A DNA stretch of 64,000 bases, taken from NCBI RefSeq assembly GCF_036320965.1, contig NC_092287.1, forward strand, positions 3,077,297-3,141,296, written 5' to 3'. The notes under the pieces are model-generated. The model had not been told where the DNA came from. It worked only from the letters and a program-made list of their open reading frames with translations, and did not search any database. Position numbers and translations under genes: made by a program. This document shows, piece after piece, positions 24,589 through 39,900 of the stretch (position 1 is its first letter; each line of letters begins with the position of its first letter). Origin of the DNA: Panulirus ornatus (Eukaryota; Arthropoda; Malacostraca; Decapoda; Palinuridae).

Positions 24589-27500
24589 CAAACCATATTA
24601 TCCTGTAGATTTAAAGATTCATTTGAAGCAATCTGTTCTCTATTTGGCAATACAGTGATCTACATGAGCAACTTTCTTGTTGTTCATTTATACTTTTTCT
24701 TTTTACCTTTTAATCAAACAGTTTTATTGGTTATTTTGAATATTCACCTAAGCACAACTTAATGAGATCTAAATTCATGGTAATTTATTGTAGGAAACAG
24801 TAATGATCCTCATTATTTCTCAGTAGATTTGAATTGATGAATATTTTTCTCAAACAACAGCTCAGTCTCTACAGGGATTAGACTACAGTTTTTCTGGTTA
24901 GTGAGTAATCAGTTAGTGGGATTTACAGTTAGCAATTTGTTGGAGGACAAGTTACTTAGCTTCACCAGGAAAATTGTAACTCTAAGGTGACATTTAGCAC
25001 AGTAACAAACTCAGGTGGTTAAGGAATATTTTTATTAATGCTGGGAAGGAAGAAACTGTAAGTATTCCAAGTGTGTTTTATCAATTTCACTTTTTTTTTT
25101 TACTTGTAAAGTTTTATTTTGATACTTTACCGCATTTAGTTCATTAGCTGGCACCGCTGAATGTAAATATTTTTGGTTCAGTATGGTTTGATAGAACCTG
25201 CTGTTATAGGAACAACATACCCTGTTTCATAAATATATTTTAATGTTATTAATTGAAGTTATGGTGACAATGGTTTGGTAAATACTTAGCAAGTTGCTGC
25301 ATTTATTGAATTTACTGCCAATATTACTGGAAGTCATTGTTGTTGTTAAGAAGTAAATACAAACACATTTCATTAATGTGTGGTGCAGTTTACACTTGGT
25401 ATATCAATAGAAATATATTGTTCCTAACATGTTATTCACTTAATAAGTATATCATATATGGATGCACCACATCCTTCATATCTATTTATCCTATTTAGCC
25501 TAACTCTGTTACTATTATCAAAGATGACAGGTGTTGCAAAATATTAAGGTTCAATTAGGGAGTTGTGAGTCATCATTTTTTTTATTATTATACTTAATCC
25601 TGCATCCCAAAGACTGCACTGCTTCCAGTTGCAATGAAATGTGGACTCCTTTTGAGTGAGAAGTTCTTTGATTTCTTTGATGTGACTGTACTCCCAGTGA
25701 TACACCCTTACCAAAGGTAACTTTTCACTTGTAGTGCAACCCCTTGCTGGCAGAGTTTAGTGATAACTGTTGCTTATTATCTTTTAATCTTCTCTTCTGT
25801 TTCTAACACTTTTCATGCTAATGCTGATGATTTCAATTTACATACCCCAACTAACTTTCCTTCCCTCCTCCTTATGATACTCTTTCTCATATTGATCATG
25901 TTTCTTTTCTCAATTAAGACGGGAAGTTGTAACCTTTTTTTGATTCAGTAGTGCCAAATACATTTTCTCCATGTATCTAAGAATCATTTGTTTCCTTTCG
26001 TTCAATTTCGGAATGCTACAATTCATCCCTATGATATAACAAATGTGTCGAAGTGTCATAGCAGGCTATGAAAGGGGCTGGGGGAAAATATATAAATTTG
26101 TAAAAGAGGCAACAGGAGGAGGAGCCAAGATGAGAAGAAAGGAGAGATAGGTAGTATGTTTGAAGAAAGCAACCTTTATGCTTTGGCTCTGAGTGAAAGA
26201 AAGCTGTAAGAGTAAGGGGGAAGAATGGTTTGAAAATGTCTTGAGTAAACTCATTAGTTGGTGAGAGGACAAGAGTGAAAGAAGCTTTATTGTATTACAT
26301 ATTAATTGTTAATCATGTACAAGAGAGACTCTTGGATGTAAATGTGCTGAGAGTGGCAGCTGGTGTGTGTAAATTGGCAAAAGGTGGGAGGTGGACCAGA
26401 TTAGAAAGAGTAGTGAGTGGTAGGCTGAAGTACTAAGGCTTCAAGTGAAAGAGAAAATAGAGACGTTCGGACAGAACTTGCATGAAAGGAGTGCAAATGA
26501 TTGGAGAATGTAGAAGAGAAAGTGACAGGAGGTCCAAAGGAATGTGCAGCATTGAAAAAGAGGGAAAAGGAGAATTGATGTGAGTGAGTGTCAGCAATCT
26601 TCATGGAGAATAAGATAATGATGTTTTGGAAAGCAGCGAAGGGGGCAAAAGGAGAATGATAACAAATAGTGATGAAGTGAGAAGGGGTGGAGATGGGTTG
26701 GGGTTAAGTATTTTGAAGGGCTGTTGAATGTGTTTGATAAGTGGCTGATGTGGGGTGTTTGGGTCAAGGTGGTGTGCGAAACTATAGAATCATCAAGAAT
26801 GGTTTGATGAAGAGAGGAGGTGGTGAAAGCTTACGTAAGATGAAATGTGGCAAGGCAGCTGGATTGGATGGTATTGCAATTGAATTTGGATTGATTGGTT
26901 AGTGTTTATATAGATCATGGTGAGGTGCCTGAGGATTGGCAGTATGATTGTATAGTGTCATTGTATAAAGGCAAGAGCTTTGAAAGTGAGTGTTCAAACT
27001 ACAGAGGTATAAGTTTGTTGAGTATACCTGGTAAGTTGTATGGGAAGGTATTGATTGAAAGTGTGGAAGTATGTACAAAGCATCAGACTGGGGAGGAACA
27101 GTGTGGTTTCAGAAGTGATAGGGGATGTTTGGACCAGGTGTTTGCGCTTGAAGGAGTGTATGTGAGAAATTCTTAAAGAAATAGTTGGATTTGTATATGG
27201 CATATTTTAAGGTTGATAGAGATTCTTTATGGAAGATTTAAAGAATATATGGTGTGGGAGGAAAGCTGCGAGAAGCAGTGAGTTTTTATCACGGGTGTAA
27301 GGCATATGCATGAGTAGGAAGAGATGAGATTGAATTGTTCCAAATGGAGGTTGGTCTGTGGCAGGGATATGTGTAGTCACTGTGGTTGCTCGATTTGTTT
27401 ATGATGGGGTGGTAAGGGAGGTAAATGCAATAGTCTAGGAGAGAGAGGCGAGTGTACAGACTGTAGAGGATGAAAGGGCTTGGGAAATGAGTCAGTTGTT

Positions 27501-29020
27501 GTTTGCTGATGATACAGCACTGATGGCAGATTCAAGTGAGAAAATGCAGACTTTGGTGACTGACTTTAAAGAGTGTGTGAAAAATAGAGTAAATGTGAAT
27601 AAAATTAAGGTTATTAGGTTTAGCAGGGTTGAGAGAAAGGTTAGTTGGGGTGTGAGTGTGGAGAAAACTTGGAGGAAGTGAAGTGGTCTAGATACCTGGG
27701 AGTGGACATGGCAGTGAATAGAACCATGGAAGTCTAAGTGAGTCATGGGGTGAAGGTTTTGACCATGATGAAGGTGTGGAGAGAGAATTTTATCAGAAGG
27801 GCAAAAATGGTTATGTTTGAAGGGATGGTAGTCCCAACAATATTACATGGATATGAGGCATGGAGTGTAGGGAAGGGTGTGTGGAGGAGGATTGATGTAT
27901 TGGAAATGAAATGTTTGTGGTGTGAGGTGGTTTGATTGAGTATGTGATGAAAGGTTAAGAGAGATGTGTGATAATAAAGAGTGTGGTTGATAGAACCAAA
28001 GAGAGTGTGCTGAAATGGCTTGGACATATACAGAGTGATTTGAGGAAAGGTTGAGAAAGAGGATATATGTGTCAGAAGTTGAGGGAACAAGGGATAACAG
28101 GGAAACCAAATTGGAGGTGCAAGGATGGGGCAAAAAAGATTTTGAGCAATTGGGGCCTGAACATGCAGGAGGGTGATTGGTGTGCACTGGATAGAGTGAA
28201 TTAGAATGAAGTGGTACAGTGGGGTCGACTTGCTATCATTGGAAAGAACCAGGTTTTGTGAAGTGTCTGGGTTAAACCATGCAAAGTTCTGTGGGGCCTG
28301 ATTGTGGAAAGGGACCTGTGGTTTCGATGTTTTACACATGACAGCTGCAGAATGAATGTGAGTGGATGCGGTCTTTCTTTGTGTGCTCTAAGTGCTGATG
28401 TGGGAAATTATATTATGAAAAAAGAAAGTGGGTCATAACTATATTACGCACTTTGTCCTGGAAATCCCAGATAATCATTATCACAAAGTTTGCTTCTTAG
28501 AAGCTGGAAGTATTATGTAAGTATCGAAATAATTTTTTGTGAGCAATTATTTTATATCTTCAGGTTTTTTTTTTGCCAAATTATATGATACTGCTTACAC
28601 ATATGCCTTGACTTATCTTCCCCTTTGGTTAACTAGAGTGGTATCAAAAGCCTTCCATCTCATTAATTCTCTTAGCATCACCTCTCTTCTATTTTCCCTC
28701 TCCGAACTTCATAGTGTTGCTGCTCTGTCTCTGGCCTGCAAGTGTTATTTTGGCAGTCTGCAGTTGACTCCACCACCTCTAAGGTTTGGACTGGTGACAT
28801 GCGTTTGGCTGCTGCTTCCCACAGTTTCTCCTCGGATACTAACCACTTAAAGACTGGCTGTTATGATATCTCATTCTTCTCTTGAACAGCTAAGATTTGG
28901 AATTCTCATCCTCCTTTTATTTTTCCCTTTGTATTACTTTTCATCTTTCAAGACTCAGGTTTGCAAACACCTGTGAAGCCCTGATGTTTTGCCTGTTCCA
29001 TGTTGGTCACTATAAAGATA

Positions 29021-29083
<63 letters not shown>

Positions 29084-30873
29084 CTTTCTAAAATGGGAAA
29101 CAGAAAATGGGTATGTTTGAAGGAATAGTGGTTCCAACAATGTTGTATGGTTGCGAGGCGTGGGCTATGGATAGAGTTGTGCGCAGGAGGATGGATGTGC
29201 TGGAAATGAGATGTTTGAGGACAATGTGTGGTGTGAGGTGGTTTGATCGAGTGAGTAAGAGAGATGTGTGGAAATAAAAAGAGCGTGGTTGAGAGAGCAG
29301 AAGAGGGTGTTTTGAAGTGGTTTGGGCACATGGAGAGAATGAGTGAGGAAAGATTGACCAAGAGGATATATGTGTCGGAGGTGGAGGGAACGAGGAGAAG
29401 AGGGAGACCAAATTGGAGGTGGAAAGATGGAGTGAAAAAGATTTTGTGTGATCGGGGCCTGAACATGCAGGAGGGTGAAAGGAGGGCAAGGAATAGAGTG
29501 AATTGGAGCGATGTGGTATACCGGGGTTGACGTGCTGTCAGTGGATTGAATCAAGGCATGTGAAGCGTCTGGGGTAAGCCATGGAAAGCTGTGTAGGTAT
29601 GTATATTTGCGTGTGTGGACGTATGTATATACATGTGTATGGGGGGGGGTTGGGCCATTTCTTTCGTCTGTTTCCTTGCGCTACCTCGCAAACGCGGGAG
29701 ACAGCAACAAAGTATAATAATAATATATATATATATATTTTTTTTTTTTCTTTTTTTTATATATAAAGAGAGGGGGGGGTGATCAGATGTTTGCTTTGAA
29801 GAATGTGTAAAAGTACTTTTAAGAAACAAAGGACAGTATGGTATGAGGAGGTTTGATCAAGTAAGTAATGATAGGATAATAGCAAAGTGTGGTAATAAGA
29901 AGAGCATGGTTGAGAGAGCTGAATAGGGCATATAGAGAGAAAGAGTTCACAAAAAGGATATATGTGTCAGAATTGGAAGGGACAAGGAAAAGGGAGACTT
30001 AAGTGTATATGAAAGTATGGAGTGAAAATGTTTTTGAGTGTTCATGCCTGATCATGCAGGGGGGGTGAAAGCTTTTATTTTCATTGGGTAGAGTAAATTG
30101 GAGCGATGTTGTATATAGGGGTAAATTGCTGTTAAAGGACTGAACCAGGGTGTGTAAAGTGGCTAGGGGTAACTATAGAAAGGTCTGTGGGACTTTGTTG
30201 TGGATAGGTGGCAGTCGTTTTGTTACATTGCACATGATGAGCTAGAGAACGGAAGTGAGTGAATGTGGCCATTCTATGTGTTTTTTTAGTGCTACCTCGT
30301 TTATGTTAGAAATAGTGGACAGGTATGAAAAAATAGAAAATATATATATTTTCTAGACTTTTTTTTTTTTTTTTACCATTACCTGATTAAGGTAACACCT
30401 CAAGTGAAAAGTCATCTTTTGTGAAGCTGTACTATCATCAGTTGATCAGAGAGAGTACAGGCTCATCAACGAATTTCTCACTTCCAAGGAGACAAGGAGT
30501 CTTTCATGTAATAATCACATCATCAGGGGAGATACAAGAAAGAGATATAACAGTCATTTGACATACAACAGAGACTTGGCTAGGATGCTATTTACCAAAT
30601 GGCATCCTAGCTACGTCTCTTTGTTGTATATCAACTGACTTATGTTTCTTTCTTCTATCTCCCCTGATGATGTGATTATTACACGAAAGTGTACTTGGGA
30701 ACTTATTGTGCTTCATATTCCTGTAAACTCGAAGGGATATACTTGATCATGCACTCAATTGTGATCCTTTCCAATATATATATATTTGTATATGAGTGGA
30801 TCGGCCATTCTTCATCTGTTTCTAGGCACTATCTCGCTGATGCGGGAAACAGCGATTAAGTATGATAAATGAA

Positions 30874-30941
<68 letters not shown>

Positions 30942-33900
30942 GTATGTAAGAGACATAAGGATGACTTTCAACCATGGGTTTCATAGAGTTGAAGTCATGA
31001 TGAATACAGTTAAACAAAATATAAGAACACAGCACTGAATTACATCAATTGAATTACATTTAATTTTATATTCATACCTTCCTGGGTTTAGTTTTTGCCT
31101 CTGGCATGTTAGGTATACCAGAATAAATTTGGCTCTCAAAATTTATTAAGCAGCCAAATGGTCACACTGGAAATGTGGCTGATACATTTATACCTTTTGT
31201 AGAAAGTGATAAATATTTTAAGATGTATCTGTCATGATGGAATCACTTTTATCATTTGGTAAACTTTTTACACCAGTTGGCACCACATTTTTTGTGTTGC
31301 CTGAAATGTCTCAAAGTTTGCTTAATTTCATCATAGAAATGTGAAACCTAACTCTCAGTTCAGTAATCCCTGATAAAGTGAGGCTTATTATAGTTTGTTT
31401 TACTGTGAATTAATATGAAAATTTATGACACCAGCATTGATGTGCTTAATCTTCTGTTTATATTTTTTTTGGAATTAAAGTTTTGATAGAAAGCAAATAA
31501 GATACAGTCAGTACTCTATGGATTTTCATACCCAACCCTTTATTCTTTACCATGAAATTTTCAAGTTATTTTTTACAAGTTTACTTTTTAAAAGTAAAGC
31601 ACAGCTGGAATTACTGTCTTAAAGGAAAAAGGATAAGATATGCTTATCCAATTTTTAAAATCTTTTGGGTCATTAAGCTTGAAATTAAGCTGCTCTAACT
31701 ATTGACCCATATTTGCTGTATGCTGTTTTACAAGTGAACAGTAAAGTAGCAGCATCACAAGTATGTGTAACAGTGTGTAGGGTAAATACCACTGTCATTC
31801 TAAACTGCCAGGCATTCAAAGATACTGTGATCTCAGTTTTAGTCAGTACTTGTAAGTTAAACTTTAGCTTGTATTACATGTTAGTACTATGGACCCGAAG
31901 GACAACTTACCCTACCGAGGCAGTAAACACTTGCTCTGTCTTTTTTGTTGCTACCACTGCACAACTTTCAGATGCCAAATTAAAGATAATATATCACAGC
32001 TTTATTTAAAACATTATGTCTTCCAATCAGGGCTGGCATGATAATTATTTTTCACACAGATGTAGTGTATATTTAAGTTATTAACTTTTCTGTTTTACTG
32101 GATAATTGTTAAGACATGCTAATAATCTGGTTTGTCAGAGCAGAAGTGGGCATTATCTGTACTTACTCCATTCTGGAATATGCTACAGAAATTTAACTTG
32201 GGTTTATTGTATCTTGATTATCCAGATTGTGAATTTCTGTTCTTAATTTGGAAAAATTCTCTTCCATTAGATATAAAATGACACCCATAGATTGCTAAAA
32301 GTTTTTGCATGATACTGAATTATTTCAGTATAACTATTATTTTGTTTTGGATAATGAAAAATGTAAATAAAGGAATCTTAGTTCACTTTGGCCATGTAAT
32401 GGTATCTTGTATGTTTGTACAGCTCCAGATTTCCCATCTTCATCCACAATCTGTGATTTAAAAGTGAGATTTTACTTTTGCGGATCTTCACATACAGTGT
32501 GTACCAGCAGTCAGTGGGAGTTCTTGCTGCATTGTCATTCGAGGTAGAAAGTAATCCTGTCTAGATTATTGTTTTGTATGCGAGTTACTTCTTGTGTCTC
32601 ATCTTTAGTGTGAGGTTATTCTATAAACAGGTGTTTATTTCAAAGATGATCATTTTTAATTGTACCAACTTCTTCACTGTATGTATGACTGTTTAATTTA
32701 ATATAATAGAGGCATTTTGTTCTTGTCACTTGAAATTGATAGCATTATGAATGTGATGTATGTGCACTTGTGTTAATTGTACATTGCATCAGTAGTAGTC
32801 ACTTTGTAACAGGTTGGCTCCCTTTTGTAACTAAATAAAAAAGTTGATAATTAAATAAGTATGGTTCTTGTTTGATTGATCCTTCCCTAATATAGATTGG
32901 AATGGGTGGGAGGGGGGTTGTGCATGGTGACTGCTGTACAGTATGTCATGTAGAGCCTCCCCTGTGCTACATCTAATGCTACATTACGCTCATATATGAG
33001 CCAACCTATTACTAGACTATTAGATGATGTGAATGACATTCTCATTTTAAATATTTCGGTATGAAAAGGGAGGGTTTCAAGCACAGGAAAGGTAATTCAC
33101 AAAGATGTTAGGATTTTTATGTTATTTGAATATATATCAATCCTTCATTTTTGCATATTGAAAGTAAGGGACAATTGATTTAAAATGCTTGAAAGTCCAG
33201 AACCGTTAACATGATCATTACTAGGGCACAGAAGGACCAGTAGTATATAACATAAGAATTCATTGATTTTTACATCAGTCATACCTGCATTCTTTTCTCT
33301 TGCTCATCTTTTCAACCAGCCTATCATGGAGAATTCTGTTTGAAGCTGAACTAAAGGTAATACTGACTGTCTGTCTGTATATTATTTATTATTTATTCTA
33401 CACCCAATTTGGTGTGTTGGATCAGGCTTGTAGAGCCCATGCAACATCTTACATAAAGTCAACCCTTACCTAATGTGTGAAAGTGAAACAGGGACTTCAC
33501 ATTTATAAGATCTTACTTTTTGATTTTACACGTGTTAATAAGTTTATTCATACTTCTCGCATATATAGAATGCTTTCATTGAATCTATTCCCCAGTTGTC
33601 TGAAATTTCTATCCCTACCCCAAATCAATACTCATTGGATCTCTCTCTCTCTCTCCTGTAGTTTCCCCTCTTCTCTTACTGTTCTCTTCTCTTCTCTTAC
33701 TATTTGAACTAGATTTGTCCATCTTTTCTAGGGTCAACCATCTCTACATAGATGTCAGATAACCATGATGACTTCACATAACTTTGATGCATTCCCATCT
33801 TTATTTCACACCTTTCACTCGAACTTTCACATGCACTACTTCCATTATGAAATTTCTTGAATACATTCCAAAATCTTCTATGCACACCATATAAAGTGGA

Positions 33901-36900
33901 AACTTCCTAAAGTGCTTTCTGCTTTTTAATATCTAGGGTGTGTTGTTAGGTTGCTTGTGACATCTTTGTATAAGATGTGAAGTTATACATGAGTTGGGAA
34001 TTTAAATGAGGGTGCAGATGTTAGAGCCCTAAATGTTGTTTGGTGTGGCCTACTACATTTATCAAAAAAATGTTTTGGCACAGTGAAAGGTCTGATATTA
34101 CTACAATCCCATTTCTCCCTATCTCTCTTTACAAGAGTCACTTATTTTCATTCTCTTCAGTTTTAATGCATTACAATTCATCCCCATATTGACCTAGGCA
34201 CTGTGACCTAATCTAAATCTTCCTCTCCATCTTGGAGACCCAGACATTGTGGCTTTAAATAAATCCTCCTCTCCATCTTGGAAACCTAGTATGATCATTA
34301 AAAAGTCTGCTTGATAAAAGCTGGGATGGTTGTTTAGGTTCCTTAATTATTCTTTTTATGAGCAGTTGTTTTATATCTACTATGGTTTTATTCATCCTGG
34401 AATGTAATGTTGCTCACATATCAGGGTTGGTTGTTCTCTTGCCTCTTTATTATCCTTTTTGTAAACAATGTGGCCCCTGGTGGAACCCTCCTGATGATGG
34501 GATTTTGAGACTAAATTCAGTATTTTAGACTGATAGATATTTTATCAAGAAAATTTATAATGAAAAGAAAGATGACAGATTAACCATACTTGTTTCTGTG
34601 CAATCTTTGAGTATGACATGCAGCACAACCTCAGGTTGATGTAAGTTTGTTGGATGTTTCTCTTTCATCCATCTTCATCTCTTTTCTTTCACCACCAATT
34701 TATTATTGATAAGTAAAGAACTTCTCCCAGTGCTAACAGTTCAACAGCCATCAAGTCTTTATCTGTAATATGTGCCTCAAAGGTTGTTGCTAAATAGCCA
34801 ATAATTAAAGTGGTGGCATCCAAGCTTGCATTTCAAGGCTGTAACCTAACCCCTTCATGTTATGTGGTTAACTGACACTTGAATTTTTCAATGATGCTAA
34901 TTGAAGTTGTTCATGATGATAGGCATTGCTGATTACCAATAAAGTGTGAACAAATGGAGACCACACAGTCATCTTTGGTAACATTTAAAATTAGACCCTT
35001 TGTTAATCTTTGTTGAAAGGGTTAACAGTTAGAATTAAAAGCCTTTCATCTTGTTAATTCTCCTAGCTTTACTTTTCTTCTACCATCCCTTTTTGTATGC
35101 CAAGATGTTGCTGCTCTCTAATTTTTATATGTATTATTTTGTTTGGTGTTCTCATGAGTTGTCTGCATTAGTCCCAGCCACTTAGGTTTAGATCCAAGGC
35201 ATGTGTCTGACAGTCGCTTTGCACATTTTCTGTGTTGAGGCTGGTCACTCAAGTTTCTGTGTGGAGGCTGGTCACTCAAGGTTTGAATGTTATGATACCT
35301 CTTTTCTTTGAAATGCTCAGTTATGGAATTCTTTCTCCTTTCATCTCTGACACGTCCTTCACTGTTTTTGCCTTTTTAAGTGGTTGTATACCTGTGGAGC
35401 CTTGATTAATTACTACATTTTTTCTCTCCTTACTTATTATCTTTCACTCAAGATACCCTTTGACTGATGTATGTTTTTGCCCATGCCATGTCACTCATTA
35501 TGTTTACCATATCTTACCTTCATGTTCCAGGATTCCTTTGTGTCTCCTATAGGTCTCCTGCAGTACTCAGGAAGCTGGCATGTCCAGGGATGGGTACACA
35601 GGTTATAAAGCGTGATGATAATGATGTGTGTGTATATATGGGGAGACTGCTGGTTAGCTGATCAGCAAGTGCTGTTTGTCATCATTGTGATAATCACATC
35701 ATGAGCATGAGGGGTCTTGTGATATATTGAAATTGTTTCTGTAATGTTGGGGTGAAGGGTGGGGTCCACTGCACAGACAGGAAAGAGTAACTTATTTAAG
35801 TCAGGAGTGTAGTATCTGATGGATGGTTGCTTGGTTACTGTTTGATATTGGGTTTGGAGGATGCTTGTTAGTACTTGATGGGTCACTTTGATTTGCATAT
35901 TTGTCATTTTTGTATTTGTATGAGGCAGGGGTTAATTTTTTATTTCTTCTAAAGTGTTGGTGGTTGGTTTGGATGTTAAGGATATGATGCTGTTGCAAGG
36001 AAGTACTGAGCATGTTGAGTTGGGATTGTATTGGGAGAATTTTTATTAAATTGTGTATTTGTCAAGTGCTAGTTGTTGCTAGACAACTTGTAATTGTTCT
36101 GAGTGCTCTGTTAAGTTTTATGTGTAGCTCTTTTGTATTTGTTTTTGACTGAGGGGACGACCAGGAATGTGAGGCATAGTTAAGGGTGAAGCAGATGATT
36201 CTCTTTTTTCAGTGTTAACCGAGACATCACAGACAACTGAGGCCCTAACCAAGGCAATCTCATTAATGCTATGTGTACCCTAGCTTGAGCCAGGTGTCCA
36301 TTTTATCGACCAACCCCTAAGGGGGAATGATTAGCTGGGTTGACTGAACTGACTGCCACAGCCAGGATTTGAACCTATGCACTCAACCCTGGGCGGCCAG
36401 TGAATGCATCACTGTCAGGAACGCTAAACGCTGCTCCATGGAGGTCCATTGCTCGTACATGATACTGAAAAAAATTATTTTACTTGTGCAAATCTGGTAC
36501 CAGAAGGCATTTTAAGGGTCTTTAGTCTGCCTGTTGCTTTTGTGTTGATGCTTGTGATGTGGGGAGTGAGTGTCAAGTGTGCCATACTTGATGCCCAGAG
36601 CAGATGGAATTGGTGCAGGTTGGATTCATTAAAACTTGTATACAGACACACATTTTGTTATGGGTAAGCCTGTTGTTCTAGCTGTTAGATTCATTGTTTC
36701 ATATTTGTTGCTACTTTATAGTTTTAGGGTGCAGTGATGTGATTGTAAGATTGTCTGTGTATGAGAGGGCTATGACAGTGTTGTTTATAGAAGGTGATGG
36801 AAGGTCATGTATAAGGAGAGTAAAGAAAGTTGGTGAGAGAATTGCTCCTCGGGGAATTTTACAAGTCACCAACAACCAAGTCTTTCTGCCTAACTCAATT

Positions 36901-39900
36901 TTGCTCCCTTTCTTCACTTTCTTCCTTTCATCTCTTTGCTCCACTCATGTTTATGGTGAAAATCCGGAGTAACATTACACAGTCCTGTTTCATATCTTTT
37001 CATTCCTTAGGACTTTGTTGTCTTCGAGGTCAGTGTATGTTTTGTACAACTTTCATTTTAGAACCATGATGATGATAACTTGTAACTACATATAAAGTGA
37101 ACTTACCATATATCATGTATTTGTACAAAAGAAAAATTTAAATATGTCTTTAGTACACAAAATTAAGGGCAAGGCCATCACATCATACATATTTATTGGG
37201 GATGATGGAATTGTAACATTATGGATGCTGTGAACAACTTTGCTTTTTTGTAAGAAGAAATCAAACCCTTTACAATGATTGGTACTTGGGAATGGGAAGG
37301 AGCATTGTGGGTCATGAGAAGTAGAGGGTGTTTTGGACCAAAGAATTTTTGAGCTAAATACTTGGAGAAAGATACCGTAAATTGCATGTTTTTTATATAT
37401 CTGGAGAAAGCATAGTGTTGATTGAGAGGCTTTGTGAAAGATGCTATGAATATATATAAGGTAAATGGGAAATTATCATATGGAGGAAATTTTGCCTGGA
37501 GAATAAGGAGGGTGAGGACGATGCAGCATCAGGGTTGGGTGATGTCACTATGGATGGGGTGGTCAAGAAGATAAATACAAGGATCACAGAGCAAGGAACA
37601 ATGCTCTTGTGTACTGAGGGGAGGGAATGCATGAGTGGTGAATCTCTTGTTGATTGCAGATGACATGGGTCCAGTGGCAGACACCTGAGGAAAACTCCAG
37701 AAGGTGGTGACATTTTATAAAAGGGTGCAAATTCTATGTAACTCTTCATAGTTGCAGCAAGTTTGATGGAATTTTTTTATTTTTCCAGCTTAGAATAATC
37801 TCTTCCAGCGTAGAATATTCTCTTCTTCCGATAATCAAATATTTCAAGATATTTTAAGGTATTTTTCAGTCATCATGCATTATATGTCACAGCAAATTAC
37901 TCTTTTATTTGTATCCCACTCTGGCATAAAATGTTTTGATATGTATCCCACCTACTGGAGGTCATAATGTAAACAAAATCACTTTGCTCTACACTTAGGT
38001 TTGTTTTGCCTCCAAAAGTTGATGTAGCCATTTCAGTATGTCTTAAAGGAATGTTAAAGCTACTGAGGGAAGTACAGGACCTAAAACTATCACTTGATAT
38101 GAAATGAGAGGTGATTTGAAGAATTAATGATGGCCAGAATCTCATGGCTGTAGCAAAATCCTTGGATCTTGCTCTCTATAAGGAAAAATAAAGAATAAAA
38201 TCCAGTTCTCTGGCACTACATTAACAATTAAATCATTGTTCAGGAGTGATGTGAAGGAAAAAATGGAAAACTTGCCCTATCCTTGGATTAAAGACCAGAA
38301 GCATAGGGATATCCTGATGAACTACACTTATTCAAGAGAAGACCAAGTTATATGATGAAAGTGCAGTAGGTGTTTCAAGTTGGTAGGAGACTGTGAAAGT
38401 AATGGTTAGCTTTAGAGGTTTCAAAATGCGTCATGGATTCCTTAATATCGATATCACTTGGGAGGCTGTTAGTGTTGGTACTGAGGCAGCAGAATGGTAC
38501 TTGGAGTATTTAAAGAAAATTATTGATTAAGGAGGTTACTCACCTCAAGAAGTCTTTAATGTAGATGTGATTGGCTTTATTCTCAAAAAGAATGCCAACC
38601 AGGACATACATTAGCAAAGTAATAAAAAAGTGTTCCAGAGCTCAGGGCAGTCAAAGCTCACCTGATGCTTCTACTGGGAGAGATTACTGAGGGAGATTTT
38701 AAGCTCAAGTCTTAGTATTTCATGTAGAAAATCCCAAAGCTATGAAGGGTATGTGAAGTCAGCATTATCCGTGACGAGGCATTTTAACCAGAATGATAAC
38801 TGTAACCTGAAGAATTTTTTATGTATTGTTTATTGGCTGTTTCTGTCCAGCTGTAGAGTACTATTGTGCTAGTAAAGATATGACGAGTACAGATTGTGTT
38901 TTCTTAACACACCAGGCCATGCTCAACACTTTACTGAGATGAATGCAGATGTTTGGGGGGAGTTCCTCCATAAAAGCACCACTCCCTTACTTTAGCCCAT
39001 GGATTAAGGCTTGATTGCCGACTGTAATGCATGTTATCTAAGAAGAATATTCCACCAAATCCTCAAAGGTACAGATGAAGAGTGTAAGCCTTCAGCTAGG
39101 GATGAAATAATTACAGCATGAAGGTTATGGGCAGCAGTATCATGTCATGGGAGGAAGTCACACCCACAACAGTGGCCTATGTGTGTGCTTGGGCTCTCAG
39201 GTTTTGGGCAGGCAGAAACAACATCCCAGATACATTAGACAATTGTAACATGCTAGCAATGTTCGCTTCAAAGAAATTAAAGATGTTATGGCTTAGGTGC
39301 TGGAATGATTCTGAGGTTTGACCATATGAAGAACGTATGTAGTTAAGAGGCAGAAAAACTCCAAGAGGAAAGGGCACAAGCACAAGCATCCCCTACAATG
39401 CACTATTTTACAGTCTTAGGATTAGCAGATCATTGACCACTTGGTCTACGATGCACCACTGTACAGTCATGGGATTAGCAGGTGTTTGAATACGTCCTGG
39501 TATTCTCTAGAGAGTTTGAAGATCTTTCATGTGTTTACAGGGAGCTTTACAGTGAAAGAAAGAGGTGTACCATACAGCTGATGAGGATAGTTATTTCAAA
39601 AGGCCTATAAAAACCTCCACTTCCTTTTGAAACAGTTGCTGCATCAGACAGAAGCGGGTCAGTGTTGATGCTTTGTTGCTGTCTATTGTCACTAGTACTG
39701 TGCAAAAGGAAATTTTGGTTGGTTGAAGCCATCCAGGGGTGATAAAAAGACAAGCTTAGTGGAGTAAATCGGACTTCATCCTATCCCACTCCATTGCAGC
39801 TTTATGGTTTTCACATTGTTTTGGCAAGTTTTCATTAAATATCTAAATATCATCTGAAGTAAATAATGAGAGAGTGTGGTACATTGGAAATTTTCTTTAC

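Noticed and set aside
31713..32009. 98-codon frame MLYAVLQVNSK...
   Set aside because: No domain, no splice pair in frame, AT-rich composition like the surrounding intron.
33320..33356. 37-nt block with strong polypyrimidine acceptor and GTAATA donor
   Set aside because: In the phase required after 20790 it contains TGA; no other gene context.
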